DNA of 64,000 nucleotides, taken from the NCBI RefSeq assembly GCF_009467825.1, contig NZ_WIOK01000002.1:232508-296507 (forward strand), given 5' to 3'. Under the pieces are notes generated by a model. That model saw only the letters and a program-made list of their open reading frames with translations. It ran no database searches and was not told the origin of the DNA. This DNA is from Cyclobacterium xiamenense (GTDB lineage Bacteria; Bacteroidota; Bacteroidia; Cytophagales; Cyclobacteriaceae). Below, one piece after another: positions 1 through 8,801 of the stretch; within the stretch, counting starts at the first letter, position 1; each line of letters begins with the position of its first letter. The position numbers and the translations under genes are program-made.

Positions 1-1
1 A

Positions 2-85
2 AAAACAGTTCATCCGCACCCAACCATGTCGGAAGCCATCATGGAGGCTGCCGCTGCGGCCTACGGCGAAGTCATTCACCTGTAG
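2..85 (+). CDS. lpdA: Dihydrolipoamide dehydrogenase, C-terminal end (partial)
   Basis: Only the last 27 codons lie in the window. They read as the end of the dimerisation domain of dihydrolipoamide dehydrogenase (E3), including the HPHPTMSEAIMEAA stretch. The His of the HPHPT motif is the active-site base that works with the redox disulfide of the partner subunit. E3 reoxidises lipoamide in the pyruvate, 2-oxoglutarate and glycine-cleavage complexes. The start and the FAD/NAD domains are outside the window, so which complex it serves cannot be seen. Confidence 0.85.
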   Translation, partial: KTVHPHPTMSEAIMEAAAAAYGEVIHL

Positions 86-145
86 GGGCATCGCCGGAAG
101 GCAGTTTGGAATGGATTGTAGGTACTAGCTACTGAGATAGGTTTT

Positions 146-679
146 TTGGAAGAGCAGGATTTGATACGAGGGCTTCGGGCCAAAGACCGGCAGGTCCAGG
201 AATATTTGTACGAAAAGTATTCCAGGGCACTGTATGGTATTGTGCGCAGGATAATTTTCGATCAGGAAATAGCGGAGGAGGTTTTTCACGATGCTTTTCT
301 GAAAATTGCGAAAAAGATCGATTCCTACGATGAGGCAAACGGGCGGTTGTACACCTGGATGGCGGCAATCTGCCGGAATGCCGCGATCGATAAAACCCGA
401 TCCAAAGAATTTTCCACCAATAGTAAGACCAATACCATCGATGCCTACGTATATGCGTTGGAGGGAGAATCCGATACAGCCGCCACAGTAGACGGGATCG
501 GGGTTCGGGAACTAATGGACGATTTGAACGAAGAGCAGCGGCTGGTGATGGAATGCATCTATTTTAAAGGGTATACCCATTCGGAAGTGGCAGAGATGTA
601 CTCCCTGCCGCTCGGGACGGTAAAATCACGGGTCAGGGCTGCCCTACAGGTATTGAAAAAGAAAGCAGGTAAAATTTAG
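146..679 (+). CDS. ECF-type RNA polymerase sigma factor
   Basis: A 177-residue sigma-70 family protein of ECF size. The N-terminal half has a region-2 pattern (EYLYEKYSRALYG, then EVFHDAFLKIAKK and the WMAAICRNAAID core-binding/-10 recognition stretch). The C-terminal half has a sigma-70 region 4 helix-turn-helix (LVMECIYFKGYTHSEVAE followed by PLGTVKSRVRAAL). The only start that covers region 2 is TTG at 146. Its stop codon overlaps by one base the GTG start of the anti-sigma factor, so the two are translationally coupled. The trigger of the system is not visible; Bacteroidota ECF/anti-sigma pairs of this kind usually answer envelope or oxidative stress. Confidence 0.93.
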   Translation: MEEQDLIRGLRAKDRQVQEYLYEKYSRALYGIVRRIIFDQEIAEEVFHDAFLKIAKKIDSYDEANGRLYTWMAAICRNAAIDKTRSKEFSTNSKTNTIDAYVYALEGESDTAATVDGIGVRELMDDLNEEQRLVMECIYFKGYTHSEVAEMYSLPLGTVKSRVRAALQVLKKKAGKI

Positions 680-1488
680 TGGACATACAGGCTTACATAT
701 CGTCTGGCAAGTTGGAGCTTTTTGTTTTGGGAGACCTTAACGAAACGGAGCGGCGGGAAGTGCTTTCCCTGGCCAAAGCGTACCCAGAAATCCAACGGGA
801 GATCGAGGCCATTGAGGCCATGCAGTTTGACTTCGACCAACGATCCGGGAGGGAGCCTTCCGTGCGCGTGAAGGATAAAATTTTTGCCAGCCTGGAGGCC
901 GACCGACATGCGGCGTCCGCTACGAAAAACCAAAAGGAGCGGACGCTTGCCACTACCTCTTGGAAAAATTTCGCCGTGGCTGCCTCGGTCACCGCCCTAC
1001 TTGCCATTGGACTTGCCGGCTATTTTGGATACCGTTACTACGAGGTGGAAGCACGGGTAACGCAAGCGCTGGCACAAAATGCCCGGTTGGCCGAGAACCT
1101 CCAAAACAATCAGGTGCGTTTCGATCAACTGGATGCCCGGACCAAACAGCTGTTATCCGGCAATTTTGAACGCGTCCCCATGGAGGCAACCGGCCTTCCC
1201 ATGCAGGAAGAAGCCCGGGTGGATGTCTTCTGGGACCGGGAGAGTCAGGAGGTTTTCCTTTCGGTAAACCGATTGGCAGATTTGGATGAAAACAGCGATT
1301 ACCAGTTGTGGGCCATTGGGGCCGATGGTCCGAAAGGCATCGGCCTGGTGAATCCCGGAGAAAAATTAAACCTCCAAACCATGCAAGCGGCTTCGGAAGC
1401 GCAGGCCTTTGCCATCACCATTGAACCTAAGGGAGGGAGTGCCAGTCCTACCCTCGAAAAATTGGTCGTGCTGGGAAAGGTTTCCTGA
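679..1488 (+). CDS. Anti-sigma factor, RskA-like (anti-sigma K type)
   Basis: 269 residues starting at GTG in a TAGTG overlap with the sigma-factor stop. The first 90 residues are a cytoplasmic zinc-free anti-sigma domain (MDIQAYISSGKLELFVLGDL is the typical opening). One transmembrane helix follows at about 98-118 (FAVAASVTALLAIGLAGYFG), then a coiled-coil stretch, and a periplasmic RskA domain (DYQLWAIGADGPKGIG, AFAITIEPKGGSASPT). It should hold the upstream sigma factor at the membrane until a signal leads to release or proteolysis. No zinc-binding HxxxCxxC motif is present. Confidence 0.9.
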   Translation: MDIQAYISSGKLELFVLGDLNETERREVLSLAKAYPEIQREIEAIEAMQFDFDQRSGREPSVRVKDKIFASLEADRHAASATKNQKERTLATTSWKNFAVAASVTALLAIGLAGYFGYRYYEVEARVTQALAQNARLAENLQNNQVRFDQLDARTKQLLSGNFERVPMEATGLPMQEEARVDVFWDRESQEVFLSVNRLADLDENSDYQLWAIGADGPKGIGLVNPGEKLNLQTMQAASEAQAFAITIEPKGGSASPTLEKLVVLGKVS

Positions 1489-1501
1489 GGCCCATGCAAA
1501 A

Positions 1502-1550
1502 AGTGCCGCCCGGATCCCGCCGGGTATTGATGCGGCTGCTATTTTATTTT
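1502..1550 (+). terminator. Possible terminator after the anti-sigma gene
   Basis: A GC-rich inverted repeat (GCCGC ... GCGGC, with an inner CCCGG/CCGGG) is followed by an interrupted T-rich tract (TATTTTATTTT). It lies 14 bases past the anti-sigma stop. The T-tract is not clean, so efficiency is doubtful. Confidence 0.35.
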
Positions 1551-1576
1551 AACTTGCAGGTATAATTTTCCCCTAC

Positions 1577-2035
1577 ATGGAATTACAACTTTCTACCCCC
1601 GGTTTGCTTTTTTCCGCCATTACCTTGTTGATGCTGGCGTATACCAACCGGTTTTTGGCCATGGCCAATCTGATTCGGGGGCTCCATAAAAAATACCTGG
1701 AAAGCAGTAGTCAGGAAAAAGCAATCATCGGCCAAATCAAAAACCTACGAAAACGGCTGAACATGATCAAAAACATGCAGATATTCGGCGTTCTGAGTTT
1801 CCTGCTGTGCGTGATCTGCATGTTTTTGCTCTACCAGGAATTTATCACTGCTGCAAATTGGGTGTTTATGGGGAGCATGCTTTGCCTGTTGATTTCCCTG
1901 GCCATATCCTTGGCGGAACTACAAATCTCAACCAATGCGCTGAATCTGGAGCTGCTGGACATGGAAGACGTGCTCAACCGGCAAAGTAACAGCAGTTTGA
2001 ATCAGTTGCTTACCAATAAAGAAGCGAACAAATGA
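1577..2035 (+). CDS. DUF2721 family membrane protein
   Basis: 152 residues with the DUF2721 layout: N-terminal hydrophobic segment (LSTPGLLFSAITLLMLAYTNRF), a short amphipathic stretch rich in Lys/Arg (about 45-65), then two more membrane segments (about 68-90 and 93-115) and a polar tail. The family function is unknown. The ATG at 1577 has a TAATTTTC promoter-like box ending 6 bases upstream. Its stop overlaps the start of the threonine aldolase gene by 4 bases (ATGA), so the two are probably co-transcribed. Confidence 0.85.
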   Translation: MELQLSTPGLLFSAITLLMLAYTNRFLAMANLIRGLHKKYLESSSQEKAIIGQIKNLRKRLNMIKNMQIFGVLSFLLCVICMFLLYQEFITAANWVFMGSMLCLLISLAISLAELQISTNALNLELLDMEDVLNRQSNSSLNQLLTNKEANK

Positions 2036-3072
2036 GCGAAACCGTTGGCGCGATCGATCTGCGCAGCGATACCCTTACCCAGCCCAGCCGGGAAATGAAA
2101 GAAGCCATGATGCAGGCCAGCCTGGGGGACGACGTGTTTGGTGAAGACCCCACCGTCCGGCAACTGGAGACCAAGCTGGCCGGTATTTTCGGAATGGAAG
2201 CAGGGCTCTTCTGCCCCTCCGGGACCATGAGCAATCAGATCGCTATCCGGCTTCATACCGGTCCGCAAACCGAGGTGATTTGCCACAAATATTCCCACGT
2301 CTATCTCTACGAGGGAGGGGGCATCATGTCCAACAGCCAGGCTTCCGTAAAGCTATTGGACGGCGCGGCGGGGAAACTGCAGGTAGAAGCCATAAGGGAG
2401 TCCATCAATCCGGACGACGATCATGCGCCGGAAACGACGCTGGTTTCTCTGGAAAACACCATGAACAAAGGAGGCGGAAGCGTGTATACGCTGGAAGAAG
2501 TCCGTCCCATTCGTCAATTGTGCAAAGAAACCGGTTTGAAACTGCACCTGGATGGAGCCAGGCTGTTCAATGCCCTGGTTTATTCCGGCGAGCGGCCCCA
2601 TGACTGGGGTAAAATGTGCGATACCCTTTCCATATGCCTGAGCAAAGGCCTGGGCTGTCCGGTGGGCTCGGTGCTGCTAGGCAGTCAGGCAACCATACGA
2701 AAAGCCAGAAAAGTACGCAAGGCACTTGGGGGAGGAATGCGTCAGGCCGGCATGTTGGCAGCTGCCGGAATTTACGCCCTGGATCATCACGTAGCCCGAC
2801 TGGAGGAGGACCACGATCGCGCCCGCTTGATCGCCCACTTGCTAGCCCGGGTCCCTGGAGTGAGCGAGATTCTCCCGGTAGCGACCAATATCGTGATTGC
2901 CCGTTTGGATAGAATAAGTCCCGAATCCTTTTTGGAGCAATTGGCGGACAAGCAGATTCGCGCCGTAAAATTCAGAAAAGACCAGGTTCGGATGGTCACT
3001 CACCTGGATATCGAAGACCGTCACCTGGAAGCAATGGAGCAGCGGCTCGCGCAGTGGAAGGTACGGTTTTGA
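2032..3072 (+). CDS. ltaE: Low-specificity L-threonine aldolase
   Basis: 346 residues, the normal length for this PLP enzyme, which splits L-threonine or L-allo-threonine into glycine and acetaldehyde. Recognisable parts are the opening DLRSDTLTQPSREM, the GDDVFGEDPTV motif, the cofactor pocket (FCPSGTMSNQIAI), LHLDGARLFNA (the Asp that pairs with the pyridine nitrogen) and the Schiff-base lysine in CLSKGLGCPVGS. The ATG overlaps the TGA of the DUF2721 gene (ATGA), and no Shine-Dalgarno sequence is needed. Confidence 0.93.
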   Translation: MSETVGAIDLRSDTLTQPSREMKEAMMQASLGDDVFGEDPTVRQLETKLAGIFGMEAGLFCPSGTMSNQIAIRLHTGPQTEVICHKYSHVYLYEGGGIMSNSQASVKLLDGAAGKLQVEAIRESINPDDDHAPETTLVSLENTMNKGGGSVYTLEEVRPIRQLCKETGLKLHLDGARLFNALVYSGERPHDWGKMCDTLSICLSKGLGCPVGSVLLGSQATIRKARKVRKALGGGMRQAGMLAAAGIYALDHHVARLEEDHDRARLIAHLLARVPGVSEILPVATNIVIARLDRISPESFLEQLADKQIRAVKFRKDQVRMVTHLDIEDRHLEAMEQRLAQWKVRF

Positions 3073-3158
3073 TCCCGCGTTCCTTGGGGAAGGTTCCGAA
3101 GGAATAGGCGAATAGTCCCCGTTGCCAGTTGACGTACATCCACCTAAATGCAAGAGAC

Positions 3159-4421
3159 ATGGATCAAATACCATTGGCTGAACGAATGCGGCCCGCGAAA
3201 ATCGAAGACCTGATTGGGCAGGAACACTTGACCCGGCCGGGAACATTTTTGTACCAGGCCATTCGATCGGGCTCGGTTCCTTCGCTGATCCTATGGGGGC
3301 CTCCCGGCGTGGGCAAGACCACCATCGCCAATATCATCGCCAACGAGGTCAAGGCGCCTTTTTACACACTAAGCGCCATTAGCTCCGGCGTGAAAGACAT
3401 TCGCGAGGTAATTCAAAAGGCCCGCTTCCAGCAGGGTGTGGTGCTGTTTATTGACGAGATCCATCGGTTCAATAAGTCCCAACAGGATGCCTTATTGGGG
3501 GCTGTGGAGAAGGGAACCATTCGGCTGATAGGCGCTACTACTGAGAATCCTTCCTTTGAAGTGAATGCCGCCCTGCTGTCGCGCTGCCAGGTTTTTACCC
3601 TCAATCCCCTGGGTAAACCCGAACTTGAAGCCATGTTGCAGCAGGCCCTGGAAAAGGATTTGGACCTTAAGAAACTGAATGTTCAGTTAAAAGAAACCGA
3701 TGCCCTGCTGCGAATTTCCGGTGGAGACGGGCGCAAACTACTGAATTTACTCGAAATCGTTATCGACAGCTTGCCGGGAGATCCGGTGGTGATTGAAAAC
3801 GATCGGGTCATGGAGGTAGCCCAGCAAAAGGTGGCGCTCTACGATAAATCCGGTGAGCAGCATTACGACATCATATCGGCATTTATCAAATCCATCCGGG
3901 GTTCCGACCCCAATGCGGCCGTGTATTGGCTGGCCCGGATGATCGAAGGAGGAGAGGACGTGAAATTTATCGCCCGCCGACTGCTGATCCTGGCCTCGGA
4001 AGACATCGGCAATGCCAATCCCAATGCCTTGCTGCTCGCCACGAATTGCTTTCAGGCCGTCAACGTCATTGGCTATCCGGAGTCGCGCATCATTTTGTCC
4101 CAATGCGTAACCTATCTGGCGTCCTCGCCGAAAAGCAACGCCAGCTATACAGCCATCAATCAGGCCCAGGCGCTGGTGCGGCAGGAAGGGGATTTGCCGG
4201 TTCCCCTGCACCTACGCAATGCCCCCACGAAACTCATGAAGGATTTGGATTACGGAAAATCGTACCGATACGCCCATGATTTTGAAAATAATTTTGTGTC
4301 CCAGGAATTCCTTCCGGACAAACTGGTCCGAACGAAGCTCTACGATCCCGGCCGCAACCCACGTGAAAACGAACTCCGAAAGCATTTACAAAAGTTGTGG
4401 GGGGACAAATACGGTTACTAG
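3159..4421 (+). CDS. rarA: Replication-associated recombination protein A (MgsA/RarA AAA ATPase)
   Basis: 420 residues from the ATG at 3159; a TTG 10 codons earlier is in frame but adds nothing family-like. Family start is PLAERMRP..DLIGQEHL. The AAA core has Walker A GPPGVGKTT (47-55), Walker B VLFIDEIHRFN, sensor 1 GATTENPS and an arginine finger in ALLSRC. The C-terminal tetramerisation and MgsA domain includes SAFIKSIRGSDPNAAVYWLARM. RarA acts at stalled replication forks together with RecA and SSB. It stands alone here, 86 bases after threonine aldolase. Confidence 0.95.
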   Translation: MDQIPLAERMRPAKIEDLIGQEHLTRPGTFLYQAIRSGSVPSLILWGPPGVGKTTIANIIANEVKAPFYTLSAISSGVKDIREVIQKARFQQGVVLFIDEIHRFNKSQQDALLGAVEKGTIRLIGATTENPSFEVNAALLSRCQVFTLNPLGKPELEAMLQQALEKDLDLKKLNVQLKETDALLRISGGDGRKLLNLLEIVIDSLPGDPVVIENDRVMEVAQQKVALYDKSGEQHYDIISAFIKSIRGSDPNAAVYWLARMIEGGEDVKFIARRLLILASEDIGNANPNALLLATNCFQAVNVIGYPESRIILSQCVTYLASSPKSNASYTAINQAQALVRQEGDLPVPLHLRNAPTKLMKDLDYGKSYRYAHDFENNFVSQEFLPDKLVRTKLYDPGRNPRENELRKHLQKLWGDKYGY

Positions 4422-4929
4422 AAGGCTGCCTCTGCCGAAAAAATGGCGGAATTCGCGGCTAGGAACCCGGGGATCGAAGTGAATGGGAGGTAGGGTAGGC
4501 GCTCAGATCGAAAGCAATCCCTCGTCCGTTTTTGAAAACCTGGAGAAGAGGCAGATTTCGAGCAAATCCGGTTTTTCGTCCTTTGCGATTTTACGATAAA
4601 AATTACGCGAAGGACAGTTCATTGCCCGGATCATAAATTCACCTTGTATACTCGATTCCCTGGACAGGTGCCCGGCAAGTTTTGACCGAATGGTAGGTTT
4701 CGTTTTACACCAGAGCCAGGTACCGTTCGCTATGCTTTATCGGGGTGGAAGCGCTCTTTCTTAAACCGGTAACTGTTTCTGGCAAAAAGGCCGGAAAGAT
4801 AGTCGTGGTCAACGTTGGTTTCTACCCCAAAATTTGTGATTTTAGCGCATCGTTATTAGATCGGGTGGTTTCCGGCAGGGGGACTTTTCCCCACCGGGCC
4901 CGATCCCCGACTCAAGCAAATCCCTTCCT
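4422..4929. other. 508-base intergenic region, no gene seen
   Basis: No open frame here reads like a protein. The last 120 bases before the amidase start include TTTGTGATTTTAG, which could hold its promoter, but the match to TAnnTTTG is poor. Confidence 0.5.
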
Positions 4930-5934
4930 ATGCAAAGCAATTCCGTTTTTTGGCTGGTAATTTTATTGGTTTGTCTGCTTTCTGCCGACCGTACCTTTGC
5001 CAGCGGCCCCTTATCACTAGCCGATCCGCTCGATGGAAAGGTCATCATTCTGGACCCGGGACATGGCGGAACAGCGGCTACCGATTCCTACCGGGTAGGA
5101 CCTTCCGGAGAACGGGAAGAATGGGTGAACCTACGCGTTGCCCTTTTACTCAGAGACCTACTGGAAGAGGCCGGGGCCAAAGTGGTCCTTACCCGGGTTA
5201 GCGACACCTTCGTGCCACTGGAAGACCGAAGTCGCTTAGCGCTGGAAAGCAAGGGTGACCTCTTCGTTTCCATCCATCACAACGCTACAGCTGATCCCTC
5301 GGTAAATTTCCCCATCATTTACTTTCATGGGGCAGCCATGGAAAATCAGGCCAGTGTGCTTTTGGGAGAAAAAATCGCCCTTGCTTTGCGCAAGCATTTG
5401 TTTGGCGGGAAGGGTCCCTACAGCCTGGTATCGGACCACACCATCTTCTCCAAGTCGGGTGCCAGCGTGTTGCGAGGCACCTACGGCATGCCTGCCGTCA
5501 TTGGAGAAGCGACGTTTTTTACCCACCCGAAGGAGGAGAAACGGCTGAAAAAACAAGCCTACAACCGCAAGGAAGCAGTTGCCTACCTGGAGGCGATTCG
5601 GGCATTTTTCTCCGAAGACCTGCCGCCGATACTGGAGAAATCCCTACCGCTTCGGCTACCGCCTTTTGAGGTGTTTCAGGAGGCAGAGCGCATGCGCCCG
5701 GAAGCCTTGCAATGGAAGGAAAATTACGAGCAGGCCAAACGCCTGTACGAAAAAGGAGATGCCACGGCCAGGCTGCAGGCATTATCGTTGCTGAACCTGA
5801 GTGTAAAGGCTTTTCCGGATTCCTACCTGGCACGGGACTGCCACGAACTTCGGGTGGCGATTCTGAAAGCGCAAGGCAAATTGGAAGAGGCGGCCATGGA
5901 AGCACTGCGGCTGGAGGCATTTTATCCCCGGTAA
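4930..5934 (+). CDS. N-acetylmuramoyl-L-alanine amidase (Amidase_3) with C-terminal TPR-like region
   Basis: 334 residues. Residues 1-25 are a signal peptide ending near FASG, so it is exported. Residues about 36-230 form the zinc amidase domain: IILDPGHGG (His45), the Glu in EREEWVNL, LFVSIHHNA (second His) and the catalytic Glu in VIGEATFFTHP. It cleaves the bond between N-acetylmuramic acid and the stem peptide in peptidoglycan. The last 90 residues are helical with a repeat character (ARLQALSLLNLSVKAFPDSYLARDCHELR) suggestive of tetratricopeptide packing. It converges on the Hpt gene with 3 bases between stops. Confidence 0.9.
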   Translation: MQSNSVFWLVILLVCLLSADRTFASGPLSLADPLDGKVIILDPGHGGTAATDSYRVGPSGEREEWVNLRVALLLRDLLEEAGAKVVLTRVSDTFVPLEDRSRLALESKGDLFVSIHHNATADPSVNFPIIYFHGAAMENQASVLLGEKIALALRKHLFGGKGPYSLVSDHTIFSKSGASVLRGTYGMPAVIGEATFFTHPKEEKRLKKQAYNRKEAVAYLEAIRAFFSEDLPPILEKSLPLRLPPFEVFQEAERMRPEALQWKENYEQAKRLYEKGDATARLQALSLLNLSVKAFPDSYLARDCHELRVAILKAQGKLEEAAMEALRLEAFYPR

Positions 5935-5937
5935 TTG

Positions 5938-6303
5938 CTAGGCCGTTCGATTTTTTAACTCTTCGTCCAGTTGGGACAACACCGCCTCCAAAACGGTATT
6001 GGTTTCCATGATCATAGGAGAGAGTTTTTCCCAAGCGCCTCCGTCTTCTGCCAGCCGCTCTACCTCCCGAATCACGGGGCTAAGCACGTCGATCCGTAAG
6101 TTGTCTATACTGGGTTTGATCTGGTGTGCCAGGTTTTTGATTTCGTTTAGGTCTTTCTGATCAAACGCATTGTTCAAGCCGTCTATGGTACTTTTGGCCT
6201 GCGTCACAAAAAGCTTTATCATTTCCCGGATAAAGTCATCACTTCCTCCGCTGATTTCCTCCAAATTAATGAGATTGTATAGTTTATCCTGACTGTTTTT
6301 CAT
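5938..6303 (-). CDS. Solitary histidine phosphotransfer (Hpt) domain protein
   Basis: 121 residues, a single Hpt four-helix domain. The phosphorylatable His lies in KNLAHQIKPSID, close to the family H-x-L-K-x-S pattern. The typical upstream helix (DFIREMIKLFVTQAKSTIDGL) is present. I start it at the ATG at 6303; a TTG 12 codons upstream is possible. Hpt proteins pass phosphate between receiver domains in His-Asp relays; no histidine kinase or receiver is encoded nearby, so partners must be elsewhere. Confidence 0.88.
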   Translation of the reverse strand: MKNSQDKLYNLINLEEISGGSDDFIREMIKLFVTQAKSTIDGLNNAFDQKDLNEIKNLAHQIKPSIDNLRIDVLSPVIREVERLAEDGGAWEKLSPMIMETNTVLEAVLSQLDEELKNRTA

Positions 6304-6450
6304 TGTTGGATGGGTCGGTTTTTTTTCCAAATATACCAAATATCATGCGTTTTACCGAATGGGTGAAAATCCTGTTTTTTGCGGGCAGGAATAGAAATTT
6401 GGATTAAATTGCGGCGGTTAAAGAAAATACGCATCAGTTAACATTTGTTC

Positions 6451-8709
6451 ATGTCAGATTTGAACCATTATTTAAAGATTGCCAGTGAGTTAGGCATTCG
6501 CGACAAGCAAGTGGCCAGTACGGCTGCCTTATTGGAAGAAGGAGCAACGGTACCCTTTATATCCCGGTACCGGAAAGAAGTAACCGGCAGTTTGGATGAA
6601 GTGCAGGTGGCGGCGATTCGGGATCGGCTGCAGCAACTGAAGGATTTGGAAAAGCGAAAGGAAGCCATCCTTAAATCCATCGAAGAGCAGGGCAAACTGA
6701 CGGAAGAGCTGAAGCAAAAGATTCAGGCGGCAGAGACCATGTCGCTATTGGAGGATATTTACCTGCCGTACAAGCCCAAGCGAAGGACGAAGGGAACCAT
6801 CGCCCGGGAAAAAGGGCTGGAGCCACTGGCTACCTGGATCTTTGCCCAGGAAAGCGGATCTCCGGACGAAGCGGCTAAATCTTACCTGGATTCCGAAAAA
6901 GGTGTGGAAACGGTGGAAGAGGCCCTGCAGGGAGCCAGGGATATCATTGCCGAATGGATCAATGAAGATGCAGAGGTGCGCAAGCACTTGCGGGACTTAT
7001 TTATTGAAGAAGGGAAATTCGTTTCCAGAGTGATCCCCGGAAAAGAGCAGGAAGCCATCAAATACAAAGATTATTTCGAATGGGAAGAACCGATTAAGAC
7101 GGCCCCCTCCCACCGGGTATTGGCCATGAGACGGGGCGAAAAGGAATTGTTTTTGATGCTGGATACCGGGCCGGAAGAGAAGGACGCACTTCGGCTGATC
7201 GAGAAAAAGGTGCTTCGTGGACAAAATGCCTGCACCGAGCAGGTAAGCATGGCGGTGAAAGACGGGTACAAACGTCTGCTGAAGCCATCCATGGAAACCG
7301 AGGTCCGGGTATACGCAAAAAAGAAGGCGGACGAGGCGGCGATCAAGGTATTTACCGAAAACCTACGGCAGTTGCTGCTCGCCTCGCCCCTGGGAGAAAA
7401 GGCCGTATTGGCCATCGATCCCGGGTTTCGCACGGGCTGCAAGGTCGTGTGTCTGGGTCGGCAAGGGCAGTTTCTGCAAAACGAAACGATCTATCCAAAC
7501 GAGCCCCAAAAGAAAACCATGGAATCAGGTGCGCTGGTAAAATACCTGGTGGAACGGCACGAAATTGAAGCGATCGCCATTGGCAACGGAACGGCAAGCA
7601 GGGAGACGGAGGCATTTATCAACAGCCTGGGATTACCCAAACACGTATTGGTGGTCATGGTGAACGAAAGCGGCGCGTCGATTTATTCTGCTTCCGACGT
7701 GGCCCGGGAGGAATTTCCCGATCAGGACCTCACCGTTCGCGGTGCCGTATCGATTGGGCGCCGGCTTATGGACCCGCTGGCAGAATTGGTGAAAATCGAT
7801 GCCAAATCCATCGGTGTGGGCCAATACCAGCACGACGTGGATCAAACTGCCCTGAAAAATTCCCTGGACGATACAGTCATGAGCTGCGTGAATGGTGTGG
7901 GCGTGGAGGTAAATACCGCTTCCAAACAACTGTTGACCTATGTGTCCGGATTGGGGCCCTCTTTGGCACAACACATTGTCACTTACCGCAACGAACACGG
8001 GCCCTTTAAAAGCAGGGAAGAAATAAAAAAAGTACCCCGGCTCGGGGAGAAAGCGTTTGAGCAGGCCGCTGGATTTTTGCGCATCCGAAATGGAGTAAAT
8101 CCACTGGATAGCAGTGCCGTTCATCCGGAACGCTACGCGTTGATTCAGCAAATGGCCGCAGATATGGGCGTGTCGGTAGACGCCTTGCTGAAGGACGAGC
8201 AGCTTGTGCAAAAAATACCACTTAAGAAATACGTGGGAGCGGACGTAGGCCTACCAACCTTGCAGGATATCCTTGAGGAATTGGGTAAACCGGGAAGAGA
8301 TCCGCGGGATCGGTTTGAGGCGTTTCAGTTTCAGGATGGGATCAATGAAATCAAAGACCTGAAGGTCGGAATGGAACTCCCCGGTATCGTGACGAATATT
8401 ACGCAATTTGGCGCCTTTGTGGATATCGGGGTGCATCAGGATGGATTGGTGCATTTGAGCCAGTTGGCCGATCGGTTCGTAAAAGACCCAAACGAAGTGG
8501 TGTCGGTCAATCAAAAAGTGAAAGTGACGGTTATGGAAGTGGACACCGCCCGCAAACGCATTGGTCTAAGCATGAAAGCCGACCCCTTTGCCAAAACTCC
8601 TCCGCAGGGAAAACGGGAAAAGCCTTCCCGGCAGCGTAGTAAAAAGCAGGAGCCAAAGGAAAGTATGGCAGACAAACTAGCCTTGCTGCGTGAAAAATTC
8701 GGAAAATAG
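6451..8709 (+). CDS. tex: Tex-like RNA-binding transcription accessory protein
   Basis: 752 residues from the ATG at 6451 (a TTG two codons earlier is less likely). Domains in order: helical Tex N-terminal region (VPFISRYRKEVTGSLDE at about 30-45, YLPYKPKRRTKGTIAREKGL), YqgF-like RNase H fold around 320-450 (VLAIDPGFRTGCKV), helix-hairpin-helix (TYRNEHGPFKSREEIKKV) and a C-terminal S1 domain (GIVTNITQFGAFVDIGVHQDGLVH). A basic tail ends the protein. Tex binds nucleic acid and affects transcription; its precise role is unsettled in most bacteria. An intrinsic terminator follows. Confidence 0.95.
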   Translation: MSDLNHYLKIASELGIRDKQVASTAALLEEGATVPFISRYRKEVTGSLDEVQVAAIRDRLQQLKDLEKRKEAILKSIEEQGKLTEELKQKIQAAETMSLLEDIYLPYKPKRRTKGTIAREKGLEPLATWIFAQESGSPDEAAKSYLDSEKGVETVEEALQGARDIIAEWINEDAEVRKHLRDLFIEEGKFVSRVIPGKEQEAIKYKDYFEWEEPIKTAPSHRVLAMRRGEKELFLMLDTGPEEKDALRLIEKKVLRGQNACTEQVSMAVKDGYKRLLKPSMETEVRVYAKKKADEAAIKVFTENLRQLLLASPLGEKAVLAIDPGFRTGCKVVCLGRQGQFLQNETIYPNEPQKKTMESGALVKYLVERHEIEAIAIGNGTASRETEAFINSLGLPKHVLVVMVNESGASIYSASDVAREEFPDQDLTVRGAVSIGRRLMDPLAELVKIDAKSIGVGQYQHDVDQTALKNSLDDTVMSCVNGVGVEVNTASKQLLTYVSGLGPSLAQHIVTYRNEHGPFKSREEIKKVPRLGEKAFEQAAGFLRIRNGVNPLDSSAVHPERYALIQQMAADMGVSVDALLKDEQLVQKIPLKKYVGADVGLPTLQDILEELGKPGRDPRDRFEAFQFQDGINEIKDLKVGMELPGIVTNITQFGAFVDIGVHQDGLVHLSQLADRFVKDPNEVVSVNQKVKVTVMEVDTARKRIGLSMKADPFAKTPPQGKREKPSRQRSKKQEPKESMADKLALLREKFGK

Positions 8710-8767
8710 CTTTCCAATGGAATACTGCTCCCAATTCCAGTAGCGATCCCCATTCCTGATTTCCTAT

Positions 8768-8801
8768 ACCCATGCATCCCAACCGGATCATGGGTTTTTT
8801 T
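8768..8801 (+). terminator. Intrinsic terminator of tex
   Basis: Perfect 8-base stem ACCCATG(c/..)CATGGGT with a 14-base loop, followed by seven T. It lies 59 bases after the tex stop. Confidence 0.75.
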
